NCBI RefSeq assembly: GCF_030373445.1
Contig: NZ_JAUCYU010000004.1
Location: forward strand, 62,001-126,000
DNA length: 64,000 nucleotides
DNA from: Roseovarius sp.
Lineage (GTDB): Bacteria > Pseudomonadota > Alphaproteobacteria > Rhodobacterales > Rhodobacteraceae
Direction of reading: 5' to 3'
Shown here: in pieces, positions 49,032 through 57,148 of the stretch
Position numbering within the stretch: the stretch's first letter is position 1
How the letters are laid out: each line of letters begins with the position of its first letter
Position numbers and translations under genes: made by a program
Notes under the pieces: model-generated
What the model was told of the DNA's origin: nothing
Seen by the model: only the letters and a program-made list of their open reading frames with translations
The model's database searches: none

Positions 49032-50543
49032 TCAGGACCGGTCCCGGATGGAGTAGTAGACCAGCGCGAGGATCGACCAGAAGAGCAGCAGGAAGAGCGC
49101 AGCCAGCCCCGTCAATATCAGCCTCTGGGGGTATTCGGACGCCTGTGCCAGCGTGGGCTTGATATAGGTGGCGAGGTAGCGGCTCTGGCGGTTGGCCTCG
49201 TCCCGGGCGGTTTCGAGCGCGGTCAGCGCGGCGGTATAGGCCTGCTCGGCATACTGGCGGTCTACGGTCAGCCTTTCGAACTCGGCGATCAGAGAGGGGT
49301 AATCCTGGCTGACGCCGCCGGTTTCCGTGCTGGAGGACGCGAAGTTGCGCCGTTCGATCGCGATCCGGTCGCGGATCACTTCGATACGCTGCTGGGCTTC
49401 CCTGATCCGCGGGTCGTTCTCGCTCGAGGTGCCGCGCAGCAAATCATACTCGACGAGCACTGAGGCCAGCTGCTGTTGCAGGCTCGTCATCACCCCCATG
49501 CGGGTCTGGATATCGGTCTCGGGGTCGACGATCTGTGACCTCGTGCGGAATTCGGTGATGGCTTCGCGCGCGTTCTTGAGGCGCTCGATGGCCTCGTCGA
49601 GGTCATCCTGCGCGTACCTCATCGCGTCTTCGCGCGCCTGCAGGTTCAACTCGTTGATGCGCGCCTGGCTGATTGCCACGATCTCGCTCGAGATCCGCTT
49701 TGCCATCTGGGCATCGAAGGCCTTGACCTGAACCTCGATCAGGCCGGTCGACGCGTCGTAGGAGACACCGACCATGCGGTTCCAGTACCAGATCAGGTCT
49801 TCCTGCGAGGCGTCGCTCCAGATCGAGAAGACCCAGTCGTTGGGCCAGTACTGCGAGTAATGCGTCCGCAGATCGACGGCCTGGTTGACCGATTCGACCA
49901 TCTCCTGGCTCTGGATGAACTCGTACAGGATATCGCTGTCGGAGGCGGTGGACGCGCCGGCGAAGTCGGCGAGGCCGCCGAGCAGTTCGTTGGCGCCGCC
50001 CTGCTCCTGGCTGCGGACGGTGAAGCCGGCGATCGAGTGATACTGGTCCTCGGCAACGGTAAAGAGATAGGCCACGGTGGCCACGAAGGGGATGACAGTC
50101 AGGAACAGGAAGGACGTGATCAGGCCCCAGTGCCGTTTCTTAAGCTTTGCCGGGCCGGCTACCGGGCGCACCTTCGGCGGCGGGGTGTCAGCGGGCTTGC
50201 CGGCGTTCCGACCGGGTTTCTGACCTTGCGGCCCGGCGGCCTGGCCGGATTGCGCCTTCTTGCCGGCGGGAGGAGCGGATTTTTGCGCAGCCTTGCCGCC
50301 CGGGCCTTTCGGCTGGCCCGGCGCGGGGTCGGGCGCGTCGGCGGTCACCGGACGGCGGACCGGCGCGGGATCGTCTGCCGGTTCCGGATCGGAGCCGCGA
50401 CGCGTTGCGAACGGCACGGCCTCGTGACCATCCGCACCGCCTGTGCCGGACCGAGACTCCCTTGCGGTGTTCGGGTCGTCGGAATTGCCCGGCTGGCCCT
50501 CTTTTGCGGCCGCGTCATGCGCCGCTGAGCTGCGATTTGTCAT
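49032..50543 (-). CDS. Capsule export inner-membrane protein (KpsE/Wzz-like PCP)
   Basis: A 503-residue polysaccharide co-polymerase/export protein with helices at about 140-160 (LITSFLFLTVIPFVATVAYL) and about 475-498 (RLILTGLAALFLLLFWSILA). These flank a large periplasmic coiled-coil domain (about 165-470; AREDAMRYAQDDLDEAIERL). The N-terminal ~130 residues are an unusual cytoplasmic tail rich in Pro, Gly, Lys and Ala. KpsE works with KpsD to carry glycan to the outer membrane; no kpsD is seen in the window. Confidence 0.87.
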   Translation of the reverse strand: MTNRSSAAHDAAAKEGQPGNSDDPNTARESRSGTGGADGHEAVPFATRRGSDPEPADDPAPVRRPVTADAPDPAPGQPKGPGGKAAQKSAPPAGKKAQSGQAAGPQGQKPGRNAGKPADTPPPKVRPVAGPAKLKKRHWGLITSFLFLTVIPFVATVAYLFTVAEDQYHSIAGFTVRSQEQGGANELLGGLADFAGASTASDSDILYEFIQSQEMVESVNQAVDLRTHYSQYWPNDWVFSIWSDASQEDLIWYWNRMVGVSYDASTGLIEVQVKAFDAQMAKRISSEIVAISQARINELNLQAREDAMRYAQDDLDEAIERLKNAREAITEFRTRSQIVDPETDIQTRMGVMTSLQQQLASVLVEYDLLRGTSSENDPRIREAQQRIEVIRDRIAIERRNFASSSTETGGVSQDYPSLIAEFERLTVDRQYAEQAYTAALTALETARDEANRQSRYLATYIKPTLAQASEYPQRLILTGLAALFLLLFWSILALVYYSIRDRS

Positions 50544-50570
50544 TATTGTCTGATCCAGGCCTCAAGCCGT

Positions 50571-50599
50571 TTGTAATCGTGCCCCGTGTCTAGCATACT
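50571..50599 (+). promoter_or_regulatory. Sigma-70-like promoter for the second permease
   Basis: TTGTAA (50571-50576) and CATACT (50594-50599) with a 17-base spacer, in the 89-base divergent gap between the KpsE-like and KpsM-like genes, 33 bases before the ATG. Confidence 0.45.
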
Positions 50600-50632
50600 A
50601 TCCGTCGAAATCACCAGAGCAACCGTGGTCAC

Positions 50633-51454
50633 ATGGCATTTACAGGCTCGGCGGGTCCGCCGGAGAACAGGGAAGTCAGGCATAGCCGCGTGCGCTTCTC
50701 GGTCATCCGCAACATTCTCGCGCTCATGCTGCGGGAAATGTCGACCAGATACGGGCGCACGCCGGGTGGCTACATCTGGGGTGTGGTCGAGCCCCTGGCC
50801 GCGATCCTGTTCCTGGCAATTGGTTTTTCGCTGCTGTTGCGGACACCGTCGCTCGGCACGAGCTTTATCCTTTTTTACGCGACCGGTTACGTGGTCTTCA
50901 ACCTTTACCAGCTGATCTCGAAGAGCACGTCGATGGCGATCAGCTATTCAAAGGCATTGCTGAGGTTCCCGGCGGTGAACTGGTTCGACGCTCTCGTCGC
51001 GCGTTTTGTGCTGAACAGCCTGACCGGGATCATGACGAGCATCATCCTGTTCATCATCATTCTCAGCATCACGGAAAATCGCACGGTTCTCGAGCTGGGG
51101 CCAATCGTCGAGGCGTTCGCGCTCGCGATGCTGCTCGGCCTCGGGGTCGGCACGCTGAACTGCACGCTGATCGGGCTGTTCCCGGTCTGGGACATGGTCT
51201 GGGGCATCATCACACGACCCTTGTTCCTCGCGTCCGGGATTATCTACATTTACGAAGACCTGCCGAAGCTTGCGCAGGATATCCTCTGGTATAACCCGCT
51301 GATGCATGTCACCGGCCTGGTACGGACCGGGTTCTACACGACCTATTCGCCGACCTATATCGACACGGTTTTCGTGTTCTACGTGAGCATTTCGCTGCTG
51401 TTCTTCGGGCTCTTGCTGACGCGGCGGTACAGTCGCGATATCCTCAACCGCTAG
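50633..51454 (+). CDS. ABC-2 type polysaccharide export permease (KpsM-like), second copy
   Basis: A 273-residue permease. It starts with a cytoplasmic segment RFSVIRNILALMLREMSTRYG and has about six helices (ILFLAIGFSLLLR, SIILFIIILSIT, ALAMLLGLGVGTLNCTLIGL). The loop RPLFLASGIIYIYEDLPKLAQDILWYNPLMHVTGLVRTGFY is characteristic of KpsM/RkpT. It diverges from the KpsE- and KpsT-like genes, the usual partners. Its end overlaps the convergent GT2 gene by 11 bases. Confidence 0.9.
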   Translation: MAFTGSAGPPENREVRHSRVRFSVIRNILALMLREMSTRYGRTPGGYIWGVVEPLAAILFLAIGFSLLLRTPSLGTSFILFYATGYVVFNLYQLISKSTSMAISYSKALLRFPAVNWFDALVARFVLNSLTGIMTSIILFIIILSITENRTVLELGPIVEAFALAMLLGLGVGTLNCTLIGLFPVWDMVWGIITRPLFLASGIIYIYEDLPKLAQDILWYNPLMHVTGLVRTGFYTTYSPTYIDTVFVFYVSISLLFFGLLLTRRYSRDILNR

Positions 51455-52460
51455 ACCGCCCGGTCCTGCCGGTGTCGGGGCCGGCCATCCGGCGGACCGC
51501 GTCGTGGCTGATGTCGAGCCGGTTGAGCAGGCCGTCAAGAACTGCCCGGCTCATCAGTTGCAGGAAAGCGCGGCGGGAGCCGGGGTGGTGGCGGACCTTG
51601 GAGAACCATTTCGGCAGCACGATCAGAAGGGCAGGCCAGAACAGCCAGCCGGCGGCCATCCGGTAGAGCAGAAGCAGGTTTCGGTGGTGGTAATAGACCT
51701 TCCAGAGCGGCCGGAACCGTTGCCCGCTGGCGACGCCGGAGCCGCCGAAGGTGGTGAAATCGTGTTCAAAGGCGACCTGGGGCAGGAAGGCGATGCGCCC
51801 GCCCTTGCGGCTGAGGCCCAGGGTGTAGAGGCCGTCGTCGCCGTAAAGGAACAGTCGGCCGTCGGGGTAGCCGGCCATGGCCAGCGCCTTGCGGGAGATG
51901 AAGAAGCCGACGAAGGAGGTCACGTCGATCTCGCAGCCGTCTCCGTCGTACTCGGCATGGGGGATGTGGAAGCCGTTCCGCCCCTTGCGGAAGGTACGCA
52001 GGAACAGCCGCCAGTGCCAGAACGGGTTGCGCGAGGGGCGGTTCATCTCGCAGATCCGGCCGTCGGGGAAATAGACGGCAGCGGCGATCGCGTCCCACTG
52101 ATGCGGCGGCAGGGCGTGGAAGGCTTCCAGCGCGCCAGGCAATGGGCGCGCGTCGTCATCCATCACCACGAGCCAGTCCGGGTCGTGTTGCGCGACCGCG
52201 TGTCGCATGCCGGTCTCGAACCCGCCGGCGCCTCCCAGATTGACCCGGCTGGTGACAATGTCGAGCCGGGGATTGTCGAGGCTGGCAAGCCAGTTCGCGG
52301 TCTCGTCGGTCGAGGCATTGTCGAGGACGACGATGGCGGCGAGGTGTTCGGGCGCGGAGTCGAGCAGGCGGGCGATCGTCGGCTTGAGCTTGTCGAGCCT
52401 GTCATGGGTGACCACGACGGCGACAAGTCGGCTGGGCGTGCTGATTTGCTGGTCCGACAC
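51444..52460 (-). CDS. GT2 glycosyltransferase, galactofuranosyltransferase-like
   Basis: A 338-residue GT2 enzyme with GT-A core VAVVVTHDRLDKLKPTIARL, the segment NLGGAGGFETGM (residues 74-85), a DDDA metal motif (101-104) and FLYGDDGLYTLGLSRKGGRI. The NxGGAGGF segment resembles that of GlfT-type galactofuranosyltransferases, which use UDP-Galf. The glf gene about 3 kb away supports this. Alternatives are rhamnosyltransferases, which share the motif. The C-terminus lies in the overlap with the permease gene. Confidence 0.8.
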   Translation of the reverse strand: MSDQQISTPSRLVAVVVTHDRLDKLKPTIARLLDSAPEHLAAIVVLDNASTDETANWLASLDNPRLDIVTSRVNLGGAGGFETGMRHAVAQHDPDWLVVMDDDARPLPGALEAFHALPPHQWDAIAAAVYFPDGRICEMNRPSRNPFWHWRLFLRTFRKGRNGFHIPHAEYDGDGCEIDVTSFVGFFISRKALAMAGYPDGRLFLYGDDGLYTLGLSRKGGRIAFLPQVAFEHDFTTFGGSGVASGQRFRPLWKVYYHHRNLLLLYRMAAGWLFWPALLIVLPKWFSKVRHHPGSRRAFLQLMSRAVLDGLLNRLDISHDAVRRMAGPDTGRTGRSSG

Positions 52461-52575
52461 TTGAATTCAGGCCCTGTTTCTTCTGCCCACGGCAAAGCCC
52501 ACACTTGGCGCGCCATGTCAATTCGTTTGCCGGTGCACGGGCCGGGCCAAGGCGGGAAGTTGCATGTTCGGGGAA

Positions 52576-52662
52576 TGGTGCCCAGGAGAGGACTCGAACC
52601 TCCACGTCCATACGGACACTAGCACCTGAAGCTAGCGCGTCTACCAATTCCGCCACCTGGGC
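52576..52662 (-). tRNA. tRNA-Leu (anticodon CAG)
   Basis: On the minus strand an 87-base tRNA begins GCCCAGGTGGCGGAATTGGT and ends with the encoded CCA. The acceptor stem GCCCAGG/CCTGGGC is perfect. The anticodon loop TTCAGGT on the CTAGC/GCTAG stem gives anticodon CAG (reads CUG). A long variable arm (TGTCCGTATGGACG) and the T-loop GTTCGAGTC confirm a class II leucine tRNA. Confidence 0.97.
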
Positions 52663-52810
52663 CGGTGTCGTGAGGACGCCGTTTAGCCGGGGGCCGGGGC
52701 GCTGTCAACGGCGATTTTCCGGTGTGTGCGCATTCGGGCATCACGCCTTGTCGAAGCCCGCGCGGGAGGCTAGGAAGAGGGGTGAACGGCAAGACTGCGG
52801 AGGCCAGCAT

Positions 52811-53800
52811 ATGCCCACGTCAAAACTCGTCACGATCTTCGGGGGCTCCGGTTTCCTGGGGCGGTATATCGCGCGGCGGATGGCCAAGGCGGGCTGGCGG
52901 GTCAGGGTGGCCGTGCGGCGCCCGAACGAGGCGGTCTATGTGCGGACCTATGGCGTCGTCGGCCAGGTCGAGCCGGTGCTGTGCAACATCCGCGATGACG
53001 AGAGCGTGCGCTCGGTGCTGCGCGGGGCGGATGCCGCGGTGAATTGCATCGGCACGTTCGACAAGGGCGGCAAGAACAATTTCGACGCGGTGCAGAACAA
53101 GGGGGCCGCGCGAATCGGCCGGATCGCCAAGGAAGAGGGCGTGGCACGGCTGGTGCATATCTCGGCCATCGGGGCCGATGCGGAGGCCGAGACGCTTTAT
53201 GGCCAGAGCAAGGGACAGGGCGAGGATGCCATTCTCGAGTCGTTCCCCGATGCCGTGATCCTGCGACCGTCGGTGATGTTCGGGGCCGAGGATTCGTTCT
53301 TCAACCGCTTTGCCGGGATGACCCGGTTCGGGCCGATCCTGCCGGTCGTCGGGGCCTCGACGAAGTTCCAGACCGTTTGGGTCGACGACGTGGCCGCCGC
53401 CGCCGAGATGGGGGCAAAAGGCACGGCCGCGCCGGGGATCTACGAGCTGGGCGGGCCGGACGTGAACACGTTCCGCGAGCTGATGCAGCAGATGCTGGGG
53501 GTGATCCATCGCCGGCGGTTGATCATCAACATCCCGTTCTGGATCGCCTCGATCATGGCCGGGGTGATGGAGTTCGTGCAGACGATCACGCTGGGCCTCG
53601 TGCCGCCGCAGATCACCCGCGACCAGGTGCAGACGCTCAAGGATGACAACGTGGTGTCGGAGGGCGCCAAGACCTTCGCCGACCTCGGGATCGACCCGGT
53701 CGCGATGGAGGCGGTGCTGCCGGATTACCTGTGGCGGTTCCGGCCGGACGGGCAGTACGACGACATCAAGCGGTCGGCCTCGAACCTGCGCGGCGCCTAG
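52811..53800 (+). CDS. NDUFA9-like NAD(P)-binding protein (atypical SDR)
   Basis: A 329-residue short-chain dehydrogenase-like protein of the complex I NDUFA9 type. The nucleotide-binding GGxGxxG is in LVTIFGGSGFLGRYIARRMA. There is no YxxxK catalytic pair at the usual position (LYGQSKGQGEDAIL). The segment FGAEDSFFNRFAGMTRFGPI is typical. Relatives are an accessory subunit of mitochondrial and alphaproteobacterial complex I or act in assembly. The ATG at 52811 is chosen because the longer frame runs over the tRNA. Confidence 0.87.
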   Translation: MPTSKLVTIFGGSGFLGRYIARRMAKAGWRVRVAVRRPNEAVYVRTYGVVGQVEPVLCNIRDDESVRSVLRGADAAVNCIGTFDKGGKNNFDAVQNKGAARIGRIAKEEGVARLVHISAIGADAEAETLYGQSKGQGEDAILESFPDAVILRPSVMFGAEDSFFNRFAGMTRFGPILPVVGASTKFQTVWVDDVAAAAEMGAKGTAAPGIYELGGPDVNTFRELMQQMLGVIHRRRLIINIPFWIASIMAGVMEFVQTITLGLVPPQITRDQVQTLKDDNVVSEGAKTFADLGIDPVAMEAVLPDYLWRFRPDGQYDDIKRSASNLRGA

Positions 53801-53802
53801 GC

Positions 53803-54606
53803 CTAGGCGTAGGCGACGACCAGCAGGATGACGCCAAGGATCACCCGGTAGATGACGTAGGGCGTGAAGCTGACGGTGCGCAGGAGGCGCATCATGATGC
53901 TGAGCGCCAGCAGGGCCGCGACGAAGGCCAGCGCGGCGGCGATGCCGCAGTCTTTCAGCAGCGCGAGATCGGCGTTGAGCAGCGCCTCGCCCGAGAGCAG
54001 GACGCCGCTGGCGACGATGGTCGGCACGGACATCAGCATCGACAGCTTTGCCGCGTCGTGGCGGTTGTAGCCGAGGAATCGGGCGCCGGTGATGGTGATG
54101 CCCGAGCGGGAGGTGCCGGGGATGAGGGCGATGGCCTGCCAGACGCCGACGACCATGGCGTCGGTCAGCGTCCAGTCCTTCTGGGAGCGGGTGGTCTCGC
54201 CGAACTGGTCGGCCCAGTAGAGCAGGATGCCGAAGATCAGCATCGACCACGCGATCACCGCGACCGAGCGCAGGTAGATGTCGAGCCCGGTGAGCTTGAG
54301 GATCAGGCCGAAGGCGATGACCGGCACGGCGGAGACCAGCAGGAGCAGGGCGAGTTTCGCCCCCTCGGTATCGGCGCGGCCCATGAGGAGGCGGGGCAGG
54401 CCCAGCATCGCCTTGCGCATGTCGGACCAGAAATAGAGCAGGACGGCGAACAGGGTGCCCACGTGGACGGCGACGTCGATGGCCTGGCCCTGATCCTGGA
54501 GGCCGGTGAGGTGGGGGAGGAGAATCAGGTGGCCGGAGGAGGAGATCGGCAGGAACTCGGTAAGCCCCTGAATCAGGGCGATGATGACGAGGTGGAACAG
54601 GGGCAT
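53803..54606 (-). CDS. uppP: Undecaprenyl-diphosphatase
   Basis: A 267-residue membrane enzyme (BacA) that dephosphorylates undecaprenyl pyrophosphate and recycles the lipid carrier for peptidoglycan and polysaccharides. Signatures are ALIQGLTEFLPISSSGHLIL and ALIPGTSRSGITITGARFLG. About eight helices are visible. It converges on the NDUFA9-like gene with a 2-base gap. It is relevant to the nearby glycan genes, though a general housekeeping role suffices. Confidence 0.95.
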   Translation of the reverse strand: MPLFHLVIIALIQGLTEFLPISSSGHLILLPHLTGLQDQGQAIDVAVHVGTLFAVLLYFWSDMRKAMLGLPRLLMGRADTEGAKLALLLLVSAVPVIAFGLILKLTGLDIYLRSVAVIAWSMLIFGILLYWADQFGETTRSQKDWTLTDAMVVGVWQAIALIPGTSRSGITITGARFLGYNRHDAAKLSMLMSVPTIVASGVLLSGEALLNADLALLKDCGIAAALAFVAALLALSIMMRLLRTVSFTPYVIYRVILGVILLVVAYA

Positions 54607-54683
54607 CAGCGGGGTCCCGGCGGGCCAGAGGAGGGTGGGCCCAGCTATAAACCACTGACTCGTGGGGGAAAGATTTGATTTAT

Positions 54684-54771
54684 GTCCGATTCGGACTTAA
54701 TTTATGACCATAAGATAAAGAAAAAGCGACAGTTGTAGCGATTTATTTCGTATTAGGTCAGTCTTTCTGAC
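54684..54771 (+). promoter_or_regulatory. AT-rich control region of gltD with two small palindromes
   Basis: The 227-base gap before gltD is strikingly AT-rich against the surroundings. It holds GTCCGA-T-TCGGAC (54684-54696) and GTCAG-TCTTT-CTGAC (54757-54771). Both have operator-like symmetry. No regulator can be named; nitrogen or amino-acid control would fit glutamate synthase. Confidence 0.45.
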
Positions 54772-54833
54772 TTTATTTCCGGATTACCATAAAGTAAACA
54801 AGCGCGGTATTTCTGAAATTCGGAGACGACCCC

Positions 54834-56270
54834 GTGGCAAAGCAGCCCATGTTGAAATTCGTGACTGTAGAACGGTCCATGCCAGAAAAGCGTTCAGCCA
54901 CCGAACGCAACAAGGACTTTCACGAGATCTATGCCGAGTATGCCGCCGAGAAGGCGAAGGAGCAGTCTGGTCGCTGCAGCCAGTGCGGTGTGCCCTATTG
55001 CCAGAGCCATTGCCCGCTGCACAACAACATTCCCGACTGGCTTCGCCTGACGGCGGAAGGCCGGGTGAAGGAAGCCTACGAGCTGAGCCAGCTGACCAAC
55101 ACCTTCCCGGAGATCTGTGGCCGCATCTGTCCGCAGGACCGGCTGTGCGAGGGCAACTGCGTGATCGAGCAGTCGGGCCACGGTACGGTGACGATCGGGC
55201 AGGTGGAGAAATACCTGACGGATACCGCCTTCGAGGAAGGCTGGGTCGAGGATATCACGCCCGGCGAGGAGCGCCCCGAGTCGGTGGGGATCATCGGTGC
55301 CGGGCCCGGCGGGCTGGCGGCGGCGGACATGCTGCGCCGCGCCGGTGTGCAGGTGACGATCTATGACCGGTATGACCGCTCGGGCGGGCTGATGATCTAT
55401 GGCATTCCCGGCTTCAAGCTGGAGAAGGACGTGGTCATGCGCCGCAACGCGCAGCTCGAGAAGGGTGGCGTGGAGTTCGTGATGAACTGCGATGTGGGCA
55501 AGGACATGTCCTTCGAGGAAATCCGCGGAAAGCATGACGCGGTGCTGATTGCCACGGGTGTTTACAAGAGCCGTGACCTTCCCGGCCCGGGGTCGGGGGC
55601 GAAGGGCATCGTGCGGGCGATCGATTACCTGACGGCGAGCAACCGGAAGAGTTTCGGCGACGAGGTGCCGGAATTCGAGAGCGGCGAGCTGAACGCCGAG
55701 GGCAAGCGGGTGATCGTGATCGGCGGCGGCGACACGGCGATGGACTGCGTGCGTACGGCGGTGCGGCAGGGGGCGACCTCGGTCAAGTGCCTGTACCGGC
55801 GCGACCGGCAGAACATGCCGGGCAGCCAGCGCGAGGTGGCCAACGCCGAGGAAGAAGGCGTGGTGTTCGAATGGCTGTGCGCGCCCAAGGGGTTCGTGGG
55901 CGACCCGGTGACGGCGGTGAAGGTACAGCAGATGCGCCTTGGCGCGCCCGATGCGACCGGGCGGCAGACGCCGGAGGAGATCGAGGGGGCCGACTATGAC
56001 GAGCCTGCCGACCTGGTGATCAAGGCGCTGGGCTTCGAGCCGGAAGAGCTGCCGACGCTGTGGGGCGTGGAAGAGCTTGCCGTGACCCGCTGGGGCACGA
56101 TCAAGGCGGAATTCACCACCGGCCGCACGGCGATGGATGGGGTCTATGCCGTGGGCGATATCGTGCGGGGCGCCAGCCTTGTGGTCTGGGCGATCCGCGA
56201 CGGGCGCGACGCGGCCGAGGCGATTCTGGAGGATCTCGACGGTGGCCGGCAGGCCATCGCGGCGGAGTGA
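54834..56270 (+). CDS. gltD: Glutamate synthase (NADPH) small subunit
   Basis: A 478-residue beta subunit that passes electrons from NADPH through FAD and iron-sulfur clusters to GltB. Visible are the Cys clusters CSQCGVPYCQSHCPLHNN and CGRICPQDRLCEGNC, the FAD site VGIIGAGPGGLAAADMLRRA and the NADPH site VIVIGGGDTAMDCVRTAVRQ. The start codon is GTG at 54834 with a CGGAGA site. gltB lies downstream but is separated by an unrelated secreted-protein gene and by the repeat at 56277. Confidence 0.96.
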   Translation: MAKQPMLKFVTVERSMPEKRSATERNKDFHEIYAEYAAEKAKEQSGRCSQCGVPYCQSHCPLHNNIPDWLRLTAEGRVKEAYELSQLTNTFPEICGRICPQDRLCEGNCVIEQSGHGTVTIGQVEKYLTDTAFEEGWVEDITPGEERPESVGIIGAGPGGLAAADMLRRAGVQVTIYDRYDRSGGLMIYGIPGFKLEKDVVMRRNAQLEKGGVEFVMNCDVGKDMSFEEIRGKHDAVLIATGVYKSRDLPGPGSGAKGIVRAIDYLTASNRKSFGDEVPEFESGELNAEGKRVIVIGGGDTAMDCVRTAVRQGATSVKCLYRRDRQNMPGSQREVANAEEEGVVFEWLCAPKGFVGDPVTAVKVQQMRLGAPDATGRQTPEEIEGADYDEPADLVIKALGFEPEELPTLWGVEELAVTRWGTIKAEFTTGRTAMDGVYAVGDIVRGASLVVWAIRDGRDAAEAILEDLDGGRQAIAAE

Positions 56271-56276
56271 TATGCG

Positions 56277-56318
56277 ACGTCGGTATAACGTCGGTATCTT
56301 GTCGGTATTGCGTCGGTG
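56277..56318. repeat. 11-base-period GTCGGT repeat element, copy B
   Basis: Four GTCGGT units at exact 11-base spacing, matching copy A (9193-9234) in 39 of 42 positions. It lies 6 bases after the gltD stop and 49-70 bases before the start of the secreted-protein gene, depending on which ATG is used. Confidence 0.85.
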
Positions 56319-56388
56319 CCATGAGCGGCGCCCGGCGGCAGACGCGTCAGGTGGCCTGACCCATCGGATGAAGGAACGGTTAACAGTG

Positions 56389-57144
56389 ATGAGGGGCTTC
56401 CGACGGATCATCGGCCATCTGAGGCTGGGGCTGCCTGCCCTGTCCGCTGTCGGGATGTTTGCCGGTTCCGTCGGTGCCGAGACCGAGCACCGCCCGCTTG
56501 TTGCGGCAGATCAGTGCGAGCCCGTGTTTGTTGCCCATCTGCGCAATTGCGTCATGCAGCGCATTCTTGCGTGTGACCACGCAGGCGAGACGATCTTTCG
56601 AAACGAGTCCATCGCATCTTCGGGGCTTTACCACATCGAGTTTGCTGACCGGGACGGGAACGCGCTTTCGACGTGGAACGCGAGCGGAGAGAACATGTGG
56701 TACTCCATGATCGAGGCGCGTGACAGGTTCTCGATTGTGGAGGTGCTCGAAGGTGGGTCCGATGCGTTCGAGATCGATTATTGGACTCATCATCCCCTGT
56801 TTGCCGATCCTTTGCCGGAGACGTTCTCTGGCACGGTTCGGGATACGGGGGAAGAATTCGCCGTTGGTGACATTCGCCTAAAGGTCCTGGCTCTTGATGC
56901 GGTGTCGCAGATGAATGCGTACGAGCACGTGACCAGACGAGAGTATTACTACGAGCCCGCTTCCGGTGCACTCCTGTGGGGCACCAGCCTTGTGGAAGGC
57001 GCCGGCGGGACGGAACGTGTGAATTATCGACCTGTCGAAATCATCTTTCCCGTCGATCCCATGTTCCAGAGCGATCAGCCACAATACGACTGCGAGGCAA
57101 TCAGCAGCATTGCCGCGCCGAACAGCCTATCCGCGAAAGGATAA
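56389..57144 (+). CDS. Hypothetical secreted protein between gltD and gltB
   Basis: A 251-residue protein with an N-terminal export signal (LRLGLPALSAVGMFAGSVGA). The mature part has several cysteines (DQCEPVFVAHLRNCVMQRILAC, QYDCEAI) that could form disulfides, and no motif I recognise. The ATG at 56389 has AAGGAACGG upstream; the ATG at 56368 (258 residues) is possible. It ends 4 bases before gltB. Codon use is less GC-biased than in gltD and gltB, which suggests later insertion. Function unknown. Confidence 0.7.
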   Translation: MRGFRRIIGHLRLGLPALSAVGMFAGSVGAETEHRPLVAADQCEPVFVAHLRNCVMQRILACDHAGETIFRNESIASSGLYHIEFADRDGNALSTWNASGENMWYSMIEARDRFSIVEVLEGGSDAFEIDYWTHHPLFADPLPETFSGTVRDTGEEFAVGDIRLKVLALDAVSQMNAYEHVTRREYYYEPASGALLWGTSLVEGAGGTERVNYRPVEIIFPVDPMFQSDQPQYDCEAISSIAAPNSLSAKG

Positions 57145-57148
57145 TGCC

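Noticed and set aside
52576..52662. Genomic island integrated at tRNA-Leu
   Set aside because: No integrase gene and no repeat of the tRNA 3' end was found on either side within the window.
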